Shown: piece after piece, positions 35,851-45,735 of the stretch | How positions within the stretch are numbered: position 1 is the stretch's first letter | Layout: each line of letters starts with the position of its first letter | Source of the DNA: Nemophila menziesii | Taxonomy: Eukaryota > Streptophyta > Magnoliopsida > Boraginales > Hydrophyllaceae | NCBI GenBank assembly: GCA_029959085.1 | Contig: JARWIR010000008.1 | Location: 22,182,001-22,246,000 of the forward strand | Length of the DNA: 64,000 bases | Direction of reading: 5' to 3' | Translations under genes and position numbers: made by a program | The notes under the pieces: model-generated | Database searches by the model: none | Told to the model about the DNA's origin: nothing | What the model saw: only the letters and a program-made list of their open reading frames with translations

Positions 35851-37299
35851 TAAAATAAAGAAAAACAGAATGGGCCTAAGTCCAAATAACTAAGGAAGAA
35901 ATAAGGGAATAGAAAAATAACGAATAAACCTCGCGAAACTATTATAACAAATCTCATATAGTGGTGTTCAAGATATAATCAACAAATATGCATAATATAC
36001 AAACAATCAACATCTAACAAGTCCAAAAGTGGATTAATTTCGCAATGCAAGAAGGAGCGGTTCTGTCTTAAGTTGATATGACAACTATAGGATGTTTGTA
36101 GGGCTTCCCTAGTGTCTAATGGTCTACTTAATTACTGCATAATTGTTAAATTGTTACTTACCCATATAGTTAATAATCCTAAGGTCTCAAGGTGTTGCGT
36201 AGGCTTAAGGTAGGGTGTGATGAATATATAGGATAATTTAGAGTGGGCTTTTGGCCCTCTCATCAAAATCCATCAACTAATCGCCCTAGATCTTTAGTTT
36301 CAGCTCATAATCATTCTCAATCAACCTATTTGATGCTATTGTATTGCATCCCCGAATCCTAACCAATATCACAAAATGTCCTATACCAGATATCTCTTTA
36401 TTATTTAATATATTTTTCTTTTTCTTTTTCACTTATTTTTATCCATTTTTTTGTAAGTCAAATACCAGGCCCTTTTTCATATGAGTCCTTGTGTTTCTTA
36501 TTTTCTTTCTTTTCCTCAACTTTTTCTTTTCTCAAATCCGACATGGATTACAATTAAGAGCACAATGAATAAGTGCGAGATTAAAATCTACCCACCCAAT
36601 GTGTCCCCTGATCACGTACTCCTACCACCCCAAACTTAAGCTCCAAGACAACTAGTACTAGGCATATGATTCAACAGCGGATCATATGGTCAAGTCCTAA
36701 AAACTGAAGGGTAGAGGCTTATTGCGTGGTTATCAAATGAAAGGCTACAAAGGCTATAACTTGGCTAAGAATGATATTATAATTCACTACTGGTAAGCAA
36801 GCTAAAGGAAACAAAGGGCTAACAAATAAATACCTTAATCAGTTTCCTAACTACTAGGGTTCATTACTTTCTCACTTTTATTTTATAAGTTAAGCGGGTT
36901 AATCACTAATTACAACCTCATGTTCTACACACTTCTCACATCTTCCTAAGTTCAAAATTAATTTCTACACATTGCTCATTAATCCTTTTTATCCCTTATT
37001 AAATATTTTCATGCAAGTACATTACACAATTTGTCAAAAAGTTTGAGAACACACCATTTCTTATCATTAACTTGTTTAAATTTATGCTTAAAAGTTACAT
37101 TCACTTCATTCTCTACATCTAATCCTTATTCTAAAAATATTTAAATTTTGTTAATTTTTTTTGAATAGCAAGTAAAAAAAAGGGAATGAGGACAACAAGG
37201 ACCGCACCCCAACTCAAAACTGAGTCGTGTCTCCACGACTCGAAAAAGGACTCAAAAGCAATACAACTACTAATATACACTAACACAAATAATAAAAAA
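35851..37299 (-). mobile_element. Noncoding 3' region of an Athila-type element
   Basis: It contains a CCACCCCAAACTTAAG tract (near 36628) and a CACCCCAACTCAAAACTGAG tract (37205-37224), equivalent to the G-rich tracts of related copies. The GNRA hairpin follows at 37222-37241. No gene. Confidence 0.75.
37222..37241 (-). other. Conserved GNRA hairpin, copy 3
   Basis: Element strand GAGTCGTG-GAGA-CACGACTC, a perfect stem identical to copy 2 although the element is in the opposite orientation. Confidence 0.8.
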
Positions 37300-37742
37300 T
37301 TAAGGAGAAGTGTTAGAAGATGGTACATGTCTGTAGCACATCCTCTCGAATTCGTGATCGAAAGAGGTTTGAACGATCTCTATTTCAATGTTCTTATGGA
37401 TTTTCTTCACATCTTGTATGACATTCAAATGGCCCAGGACACTGTTATGTTGTATCTTTTCTAGTTTATCCATCCTGTTAAACAGTGCCACTGCCTAATT
37501 TGGAACTTCAGGTTCAATGCTATCCATACCTTCTTTTGGAGTGGAGGAAGAAAGATGATCCTTCTTCGCTTGTTGTTTCTCTCTTTCTCCCTATGGAACA
37601 TTTTTTTTAGGTCATACCTCTCATTTTGTTGTATAGTCATTTCGGGTTTTTGTTTCTTCTCCGGCGATTCGCGGATGAGAATTGGATGTTTCCGTGTTTT
37701 CCCGAATGACTTCTTCGTCTTTTTCTTTGGTAAGCTTCGCAC
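37300..37742 (-). pseudogene. Downstream ORF (ORF3) remnant, coiled-coil type
   Basis: Two overlapping frames. The one entering from the right has lysine-rich stretches (KKKTKKSFGKTRKHP, KKMFHREKERNNKRRR). The one at 37300-37491 has a heptad-like LFNRMDKLEKIQHN and FERMCYRHVP. The layout, a basic N-terminal part then a short coiled coil, matches ORF3 at 52339-52797 and 47224-47855. A Stowaway MITE borders it at 37743, so its start is lost. Confidence 0.5.
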
Positions 37743-38010
37743 CTCCCTCCGTCCACTTTTATTTGTCATACTTTTTGTGGCACAAGGATTAAAAAATATA
37801 TTAAATATACTCACTCTTTACTATATTACCCCTATTCATCAAGTATAAGGTCATTTATTGCACCATTGATTTAAGCTAATTAATTAAGGGTGATATTAGA
37901 GAAATTGGGGAAAATGTCTTAATAATGTAAAAGGACAAATATTGTTGGACACCTCTTTTAAAAAAACACCTCTTTTAAAAAAAAGGACAAATAAACATGG
38001 ACTGAGGGAA
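37743..38010. mobile_element. Stowaway-type MITE
   Basis: The left end CTCCCTCCGTCCACTTTTAT and the inverted right end (TTCCCTCAGTCCATGTTTAT read from 38010 on the minus strand) are the hallmark termini of Tc1/mariner-derived Stowaway elements. Length 268 bp. TA follows at 38011-38012; the left TA has decayed to CA. It has a small internal duplication of ACACCTCTTTTAAAAAAA at about 37950-37980. Confidence 0.92.
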
Positions 38011-39640
38011 TAACTTTGTTTACCCGCGTGATAAAGAGGGGGAAATATTTGGCAGGTAACTCATGGAGGTAAGGCCGCGTCATTTCTCTGTCATGTAAAC
38101 TGGAGGGGGAGAGTTTAAAAAGGGAGAATTATTAAAAGAGGCATGGGCAACCTCTATAATCCAATTAAAAGTCCCATCAGTAACTACCCCATTAGGTTTC
38201 AACTAAAAACAAGAAACTACCCAAAAAAAAAACCCCACCTTTTCTTCTTATTACAATGAAAAATAAAAAACCAAAATCCACCCCCTATAGGTATCAAAAA
38301 TTGGCAACCCACTTTTCATTCCCTATTCTCTCTCCTTCGTTTCACAAGCCACTCTCTGTTCTCTCTCTTCACATGAAAACGCCGCCGCCTGGTGACATTC
38401 TTCACCACCACCAACCACCCCATGGACCATTCTTCACCAACCCTACACATGAAAACCACCCACAAGCCACCATCAAACCTCCATTGCACATGAAACCGTT
38501 AGATCTCAACTTCTTCACAAGCCACTCTCTTGTACAATAAATCAAACATTTACCACCACCAACAACAACCATCTTGAACTATTCTTCACCATCACCTCCA
38601 AATCTAGTTTCCCTTCCCTTTTTTGTTTCTATCGATTGTGAAAGAGTAGATTCATTTTGTTTTTTTTGTTTTTTCATTGTTTTGCAGTGAACATCCGATC
38701 CATCGGTACAACCCTTGTACCAAACCGCCGCCTACTGGTACAACCCATGTTGGACCATTCTCCACCACCAGATGTTAGATCTTTTTTTTGGATTCTGCCG
38801 AGTGTGAAGAGGTTTTTATTTCTTTTTTGTTCCAAGGAGTGTAAGTGAAGAAATTTCTATTACTTTTTTGTTCCTCTGATTGTGATTGAAGAGATTGTTT
38901 TCTGATTTTGGTGTAATGAAGAGATTTCACTTTGTTTCTCGTTATGTTGCACTGACGAGGGTGAAGAAATTAATTTTTAGTTTTTGGTTTTTATTTATTT
39001 TATTATTATTTTATACTTATTTATTTATTTTGATTTTATTTTACAGCTGCTGGATATAACGAAGTTAGTACGGACCCATTGGTACAGACCAGAATATTCT
39101 AGATATTTCAGTTTGTTTTTTGTTCCGACAAGGGTGAACAAATTTGTACAAAAATTGTACCGATTGGAACCCGATAACTTTCGGAAATGACTCAACTTGA
39201 ATTGGATTTTGACTTTTTTACATTTATTCTATACTTTGATAAGGAATGGGAGTGTAAGTAAACCTACATGCAAGTACCTAGTACCTATAATTCATACCTT
39301 TGTTGTTGATTCGAGATAGGTACGTACCAAAGTTGGTACGTACCATTTTGACGTTATAACATGATTTTATAACACCTTTGTTCTTGTTTTGAGTTTGGTA
39401 CGTACCGACACTGGTACGTACCAAAGACCGTATCAGGACCCCCATAAAAAAAATTAATAGCAAGGGTATATATGTAATTAGAGCTAATCAGATTGTTAAT
39501 GGTGTCTTTGTTAATATTTTGAATGGACTATGCATTTAAAAATAATTTTATAGTTAGTTGGGTTTCTTTTAGTATTTTCCTCTTTAAAAATTGGACTATT
39601 TTAGACTTTGTATTGTTTTAGTTAGATTGTAATTGATTAA
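38011..39640 (+). other. Gene-like stretch without recognised product
   Basis: This is the least transposon-like part of the window. A pyrimidine-rich stretch (38310-38370) leads to an open frame at 38256-38540, rich in Pro, His and Thr (PPPGDILHHHQPPHGPFF). Downstream are splice-like signals. Two acceptors with T-rich tracts are TTTTGCAG ending at about 38687 and TTTTACAG ending at about 39046. Two donors, both AGT|GTAAGT, lie at about 38839 and 39252. The spans between them would make two exon-like blocks. Four GGTACGTACC palindromes follow (39319-39422). It may be a dead gene, a long noncoding RNA gene or a repeat not known to me. Confidence 0.3.
39319..39422. repeat. Four GGTACGTACC palindromes
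   Basis: Perfect 10-base palindromes at 39319-39328, 39335-39344, 39397-39406 and 39413-39422, in two pairs. Each pair lies in related sequence: GATTCGAGATAGGTAC... and TTTTGAGTTTGGTAC.... Confidence 0.9.
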
Positions 39641-40084
39641 TTGCAATGAGGTCTTATAATATAAGATTATACTTTCTGTGTTTTATAAATTCTGGTTGTT
39701 TAATTTTTTTTATCTACAAAAAATATAATAATTACATTTATTATATAAATATTTTTTCTAAAAATTAAATATAAATATAAATAAAATATAAATTTTTAAT
39801 TTTTAATTTTTAATAATGATAATAATAGAAACAATAAAAAAGGTGTTTTAAAATTTTAAATGCATCATATATTTAAAATACTGATTTTAGTAAGGAGTAT
39901 ATTATTTATGGAACAAAAAAAATAAAATCAGAATTATTCTTAAATATTTTATCCATAAATGTATCTCGTGAGAAGGTGGATGTCTAATACAAAAGGAAAG
40001 ATTTAAGATAAGGACTCTACTTCTTGTAAAACCAAAGCAAGGCTTAGTGGTTACTTTTTTGATGGAAAGCTTAGTAGGGTTAAT
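39641..40084. other. AT-rich stretch, nothing identified
   Basis: Very AT-rich, with TTTTTAATTTTTAATTTTTA repeats around 39790-39815. No gene; a weak Stowaway-like pair of ends is discussed among the rejected items. Confidence 0.5.
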
Positions 40085-40220
40085 AAGAAGTAGGGTGGTA
40101 AATGAGACGAGTCGAATCGAATACTAGATGTGTAGAGTTGTTTGTTTGATTTCTCGAGCCGAGCCGAGACAGGTTTTAATTTAAACGAGACGAGCCGAGC
40201 TCAAATTTAAACGAGTCGAG
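40085..40220. repeat. GAGCCGAGC-type low-complexity repeat
   Basis: Runs such as GAGACGAGTCGAATCGAATA, CTCGAGCCGAGCCGAGACAG and ACGAGACGAGCCGAGCTC, with AATTTAAACGAG repeated twice. Similar motif-rich blocks are common in plant intergenic DNA. The mobile element behind them is not clear here. No gene from 40221 to 40655. Confidence 0.6.
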
Positions 40221-40655
40221 TCGTGCTTTCCATGATCCAAGTCAATGATGTTAAAACTTGTTTGTTAAACTTATAGAACAAGCTTTTTTTAGACACGATC
40301 CGAGTTATTCATGAACAATTGGTTTTTTTATGTTTGAAGCGGAACTTCCATATACGTTTAGTATTAGATGGAGAATGTGGCGTGAATATATGAAAGTAAT
40401 ATTAATTTAAATATAAAAATTTAAAGAAATCAAAATATCTAAATTGATATTGAAAGTTTAATAATAAATTTATAAATAAATAATATATTAATCTATAATT
40501 TTATAAATATAAACGAACTTGTTTATTTATTAAATTGAAGTTTGAATTAAGATTATTTATATTCGAGTTAATTTCGTGGGGCTTAGATCATTTACTGTTT
40601 AATAAGAAGTTATGGAGCTTTTAATGGGGGTACGCAGAGTTAAAGAAATAAATAA

Positions 40656-40889
40656 TCCCCTACTGTTTCGATCAATGAGACAAAATACACCACTGTTGGT
40701 CGAATTGTTGGGGCACAAAAGTTAGTATCTATTGGTCGAATTAATGAGGCGGCTGGAGCACTTGAAAAGCCAGCTGCAATAATAAATGAGGCAGCTCAAG
40801 CATTTGTACACGGGACAGCTAAAGTGGTCACTTTAGGTGAGCCATTTAAATTTGTTGTAGAGTTGGTGATATTTGCGAAAAGTGGGTAG
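40656..40889 (+). CDS. Orphan open frame, product unknown (partial)
   Basis: A 77-codon frame without ATG, bounded by TAA at 40653-40655 and ended by TAG at 40887-40889. Its composition is protein-like: GRINEAAGALEKPAAIINEA, then AQAFVHGTAKVVTLGEPFKF and a hydrophobic end (VVELVIFAKSG). NEAA occurs twice. The DNA has two TTGGTCGAATT repeats 34 bases apart near 40699 and 40733, which makes VGRIVGAQ/IGRINEAA look like an internal duplication. I do not recognise the family. It ends exactly where a LINE tail begins (40890). It could be an exon piece of a host gene. Confidence 0.3.
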   Translation, partial: SPTVSINETKYTTVGRIVGAQKLVSIGRINEAAGALEKPAAIINEAAQAFVHGTAKVVTLGEPFKFVVELVIFAKSG

Positions 40890-41255
40890 TTTTTCCATAA
40901 AGTAATTTCATTAATGTAAAAACTGTGTACAGATTTACTTTACATTAAACTATGTAGCAACTTCCACATCAGATTTTTGAGATGTAAAGTTTTCTTTAGT
41001 CGAAAAAGATTGTATTTATAAAATAGGGATTAACATATGAATAATGCTAGATATGACTCCAAATTACATTATTTTTTTATCGCTTCCTATGTAGATTTTA
41101 AATAAACCAATCATATAATTTCTTTTTCCTGATTTATTATTTTCTTTCTCTATTATGATTGGTGTACATAGGAGGCAATGAAAGGGTGATGTGGTTTGAG
41201 GTGATATCCAGCATTACTCTTAACATATCTATCTTATTGTGATTATTTTTAGTTG
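40890..41255 (-). mobile_element. Extra copy of a LINE 3' tail
   Basis: The sequence TTTTTCCATAAAGTAATTTC and the following 120 bases repeat nearly unchanged at 41263 onward. Both copies start with a T run (the LINE A-tail on the plus strand). This copy ends at ATTGTGATTATTTTTAG, just before the second tail, and is interrupted by a MITE at 41039-41219. Confidence 0.78.
41039..41219. mobile_element. MITE with 9-bp target duplication (Mutator-like)
   Basis: 181 bp with long imperfect terminal inverted repeats. The left end reads AATGCTAGATATGACTCC and the inverted right end AATGCTGGATATCACCTC; pairing continues inward to an AACCAATCATA block. It is flanked by TTAACATAT at 41030-41038 and 41220-41228. 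The second LINE-tail copy at about 41390-41436 has the uninterrupted site GGGATTAACATATCTATC. A 9-bp duplication fits the Mutator superfamily. Confidence 0.9.
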
Positions 41256-42804
41256 TTTTTTCATAAAGTAATTTCATTAATGTGAAAACTGTGTACAGAT
41301 TTATTTTACATTAGACTATGTAGCAACTTCCACATCAGATTTTTGGGATGTAAAGTTTTTTTTAGTCGGAAAAGATTGTAAGTCATAGGGATTAACATAT
41401 CTATCTTATTGTGATTATTTTTAGCTAATTTGGTTAATTGAGATGATTCAATCAAAACTAAATAAGTTGTTTCTAAAATATGTTTAACTATCCAATTCAC
41501 CATCATGTTTTTACTTTTATAAATTAAAGAGTACATAATATTACAGTTATTCATACTATTATCTTTTAACAATATTTTTAATACAAGAAATTGGTTTTAC
41601 TTTATTACACACAAGAAGCCTAACTAAATTTTCATGATCACTCTCAATAATGATTAAGGTATCTGTAAACAAGTTAGCCAATCTACAAACTTGTAAAACT
41701 CCTCTAATTTCTGCATCTAGTGGTGATAAATCTCCCAAACACTTAAAATTTCCATCCAAAATCCTCCTCTTGTAGTCCCTGGCAATAGACACAATACAAG
41801 AGTGAGAAGAGTGAATGTTAAAAGTTACATATGTGTTTATTTTAATGATCCCCTATTTTGGTGGTATCCATCTAGTCCTAGACAAGTATAAACCTAAGTG
41901 TAATTAATTACCACTCATAATTGCTTCAGTCTAAAATGGATATACTTGATTATTACCATCTGAATTGCTCTATAAATCAGAGTAAAAATTGTTCAAGTTT
42001 TTCAAGACCTGAAAAGGCTTTCCATCGGCAATAATATGAATATAGGTCTGAATAGCCAACTTAACTATAAGGTTGGGGTCTTGTATTTTTCCTTGAAATA
42101 TACAATTTTTTCTCTCCTTCCAAATTTGTTAGGCCAATGTAGCAGCTAATTCTCAACTAAATTGTCCCTTAGAACTATTATCAGCCAAAACAACCATCAA
42201 ATACTCAATCCACTTAACAATAGATCCAGTTGGCCCATGCAAAGAGAGAATTTTTAGTAGATAAGCTAGCCAAGTAGCTCTGGCCTAATCACAATGAAAT
42301 AAAGTGTGTTATATGGATTCAGTGTTGTTTTTACATACATCGTAATCCATATTTGAAGTCATTTATCTGTTATATCTATTTTCATTTTTTGGGAGCCCAT
42401 TATAACAAGCTCTCTATAAGAAATTCCTAAATTTAGTGCCTTTTTAAGGCTCCATATGAATATCCAGACCTTTCCAAGAGTTGTTGTTGAAGATTCATCT
42501 TTTTGCACTCTTTTATCTTTATCATTCATCGTTTGAGCCTTCCTAAGTTGAGCATATGTCTCCTTGATTGTGACACTCCCAGAGTTTGACTTAAGCCAAA
42601 TTGGGGTGTCAAAAATATTTAAAGAAACATGCATGCTCAAAATAGTTGCTACCAAAGTTGAACAGAATAATATTTCCAATATATAAATGTTCCAGCATGT
42701 ACCATTTTTCATTTAGTAACGATATTGTGATATGGGATCCATCTTGAATCCCATATATTGATCTTTTATCCTTTCCCTAAAGCTTTCACCAAAAAGTCGT
42801 AGTG
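41256..42804 (-). pseudogene. LINE 3' half: zinc domain and RNase H
   Basis: From right to left, in LINE direction: a frame at 42359-42712 with GSVTIKETYAQLRKAQ and KVWIFIWSLKKALNL (zf-RVT-type region; family S-K--Y--L--, KIW--K-P-KV--FLWR), then a stretch with CKNNTESIQHTLFHC at about 42270-42350 (zinc ligands). RNase H follows: LDAEIRGVLQVCRLA at 41680-41730 (family EA-A---G----) and ESDHENLV near 41630. Stops and shifts are frequent. The T run at 41256-41262 marks the A-tail. RT and everything upstream are missing; LTR sequence takes over near 42805. Confidence 0.78.
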
Positions 42805-42910
42805 ACAGAAATAATAGGACTCTAATTCTCCACAATGGCTCTAAGCTCAATTTCTACTTTGACTTGGAGTTTCTCTTGACTCTTTGGCTTATTTCTTTCA
42901 TCTTGGACCC
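42805..42910 (-). repeat. Athila-type 3' LTR, left piece (split by solo LTR)
   Basis: GACAGAAATAATA and onward aligns with 35485-35620 (GACAGAAACAATATG, CTTGGAC). It continues at 44404 after the solo LTR. Confidence 0.65.
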
Positions 42911-44398
42911 TGATGTCTCCTCATTTGTGATAGTAAAATATACTCATGAGACATCATTTTAGGCTTATTTATTAGTTTATAGGTTGATTTTAGCTTATTT
43001 TAGTGCACTTTCGTATTTTGGGTCTTGATTTGTAGAATTATTATTTTTAGAGCATATTGGGTTTAATTGTTTATTTAGTGTGAAGCTTTAAAGATAATTA
43101 TGGAGATTAATTAGAGTCCAAGTCAAAGACAACAACTTATGGAAGGAGATATGCATGGAAATTGGAGATAAGGAAATAAAAGCTAAAAAGATGGAAAAGG
43201 AAAAGCTGCCTAAATCTGGGATTCTGCACACACGTCTAAAAATTGGTGTTTTTACCTAAGAAATAGGCCGAATTTGGTAATTTCCTTCTAAAGGGTCTAG
43301 ATAATTCTGTTGCGATTCTTTTGGTATCTTATGGAGCTCAATCCGACCAATAACGAAGAAGATACACTCGAAATAGTGCAGCAGTGTTTATCTTTATTTC
43401 CTCACGAATTTGAGTTGGGCTAGGAGTCCATTACTTAACTTATCTCTAAAGAAACGAATTAGGTCAACCTCTACACTATAAATACAGCCTTTTAACACTC
43501 TTAAATCATCCTTGGTGAAACCTTAAACCAAGAGGAAGCTTACTACACAAGAGAGAAGTCTGGAAGGAGCTGTTCATCATTATGTCTTCTTCTACCTTTA
43601 GATTTGTAATTTCTTTCTTTTCTTTCATGAACTAAATTTCTTTAACTTGAGTTTTAGCATATATGTATGAACCCTAGTTTTTATTGACATCTATCTAATT
43701 TGGGAATTTAATGTTTTAAATAGAATTATAGTTTTTATTCTCTGTTTATGTGTTTGGATTTATATTCTGTGTTCTTGTGGACGGCCGCCATTAGAATTAC
43801 CATCTAGTAATTAGGATACCATTGACAACGGTGTTTAATTGCATGTTTAGCACATAACGTCTAGTATTAGGTATGATCTGACAACCCAACCTAGCTAGAT
43901 AATCACTATGGTTTAGTTCTTGTGACTATTTACCAATTACAGGAAAAGTTTGCTTAGGAAGCCTTATTGACACAGGTAAATCCTATTTTAAACTACCGAT
44001 AGCATATTGGAACCGATTAGGGAAATACTACATAATTCACCCTTACATGTTTAGAACGGCAAAACTAGTGGGGATTACATGCTAATAACTTAAGCTATAT
44101 TCTCATATCACTTCTCTTTCATATTTATTTTCTGTCTTTTTAATTCTTAGTTTTAATTTAGTTTATTAGAAAATCAAACAAAAATCTATTTATCTTTACT
44201 TTTATTTGCGTTTAGTTGTTCTAGCTTTAATTATTCTCACTTGGTATTTGCATAAGATTCTCCTAACCTCTGTAGTCTCTGCGGAATGAATCTTTATCTA
44301 AAACTTGCATACGATCTGTATACTTGCAGAACCGTGTAGTTCTAGGGTGTTTTTGCACTTTATTTACATCTTATTTTATCACAACCTAGGCCCCACCA
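42911..44398 (+). mobile_element. Solo LTR, Athila type, with target duplication
   Basis: A 1488-bp LTR from TGATGTCTCC to GGCCCCACCA, flanked by the direct repeat GACCC (42906-42910 and 44399-44403). There is no PBS, PPT or internal sequence, so the element was lost by LTR-LTR recombination. TATA box at 43477-43484. It sits inside another LTR of the same superfamily in the opposite orientation. Confidence 0.93.
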
Positions 44399-44403
44399 GA
44401 CCC

Positions 44404-44598
44404 TTAAAGATGTACCTAAAAGATACACACTAAAAATACGATTAAAGCACAAAAATCTCTATAAACAGTAATAAGTCCTAACTAGGGGTAAAAGTACAAT
44501 ATAGCAAATAACAGGGAAAAATCCTTTACTTAGGCCCATTAAACTCCCAAAATAATATCTCGTGAATGGATTTATTCATCACAAAAAGAGAGACATCA
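44404..44598 (-). repeat. Athila-type 3' LTR, right piece
   Basis: Continues from 42910: ATGTACCTAAAAGATACACAC aligns with 35630-35650. It ends GAGACATCA at 44598, followed by a PPT. Confidence 0.75.
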
Positions 44599-45735
44599 AG
44601 ACACCCAACACAAAGATTTGTCGTCCTAACAAAATAAAAAGAAAAGAAAAGAAATTTAGAAGGGTCTAAGTCTAATAAATCCAAAGAAGATAGAAATAGA
44701 AAAATAATGAATGACACTAAAGAAACTATCTTAATAACTCTCATATAGTACAATTTACAAACTAAATCAAATATACAATTCACATAAATTAATATCAAGA
44801 TCAAAATAGTTTTGCAATGAGCGAAGTTAAATCCTTTCTTAGTTCGCAATGGTGGCTATAGGGTGTTCCTCGATCCTCACATAGTTATCTAAGGTCCATC
44901 AAACTACTCTCTATAATGCGAAAGCTCCTAAATTGTATAGTCAAGAATCCTACGGTCTTTAAGGTTGTAATGTAGGTTTAGGGTAGATGATACGTATATT
45001 TGGGTAATTTAGAGTGAGCTTTTGGCTCTCTTCTCACTAGCCATCAACGAGTCTTCCAAGAGCTTGAGTTACTCTCAAAGATGTTATCACTCATCCCAAT
45101 TGATGCACTTATTTTTCATTACCAATAATACCAAAGTAAACCTTCTCATCACCTAAATAATTTCCACGTTGTCGGTCTATATATATTTCTTTTGTAAGTG
45201 GAAATGACTCTTTTGGATGTGAGAAGTCATGCCACTTTGTTTCTTTTTCTTTTCAAATATTTTTCTTTTTCCTTTTACCTCGACAAAGGGTTAAAATTTA
45301 TATAACAATGTGATCAAGAAGCACAATTACAAAGTACCAAACCAACCAATGATAATTTCTATAAAAACCACCACCCCAAACTCAAGCTCTAGACGAGTGT
45401 CAAAGCATCGCGATTTGAGTGCGGGTCATATCGTAAAGTCCTAAAATTAAGGGATAAGGCTTGTAATGTGGCTATATAAAAAGGCTTAGAAAGGCAAAGA
45501 GGGGGCTGAGACGGATAATATATCGATTAAGAATGGACAAAAAGCTAAAAGGCATAAAGGGCTAAACAAAGAACTGCCTTAATCATGTCCTCTCCCACAA
45601 AAATTAGTTACTTCCTCACTTATAGCACGTTCGTCAAATGATTTATACACTAGTTTAGATCTCACGTTCTACACACCGCTCATGTTCCCTAAAATCAAAC
45701 TAACTTCATCACGTTGCTCACTACTCTCTCCTTTA
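44599..45735 (-). mobile_element. PPT, hairpin and part of a noncoding 3' region
   Basis: PPT at 44599-44614 (decayed: AGACACCCAACACAAA). Hairpin at 44617-44633, with five Watson-Crick pairs plus one wobble. The noncoding 3' region includes a CCACCCCAAACTCAAGC tract near 45372. It stops near 45735, before the GNRA hairpin, and joins a second copy of the same region. Confidence 0.7.

Noticed and set aside
37743..38010. Part of ORF3 (the 37461-37814 frame runs into this segment)
   Set aside because: The segment has Stowaway termini at both ends, so the N-terminal residues of that frame are MITE sequence read through.
39670..39900. A Stowaway-like MITE (TACTTTCTGTG ... AAGGAGTATA)
   Set aside because: The two ends resemble each other for only about four to six bases. 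The AT-rich interior makes chance likeness easy.
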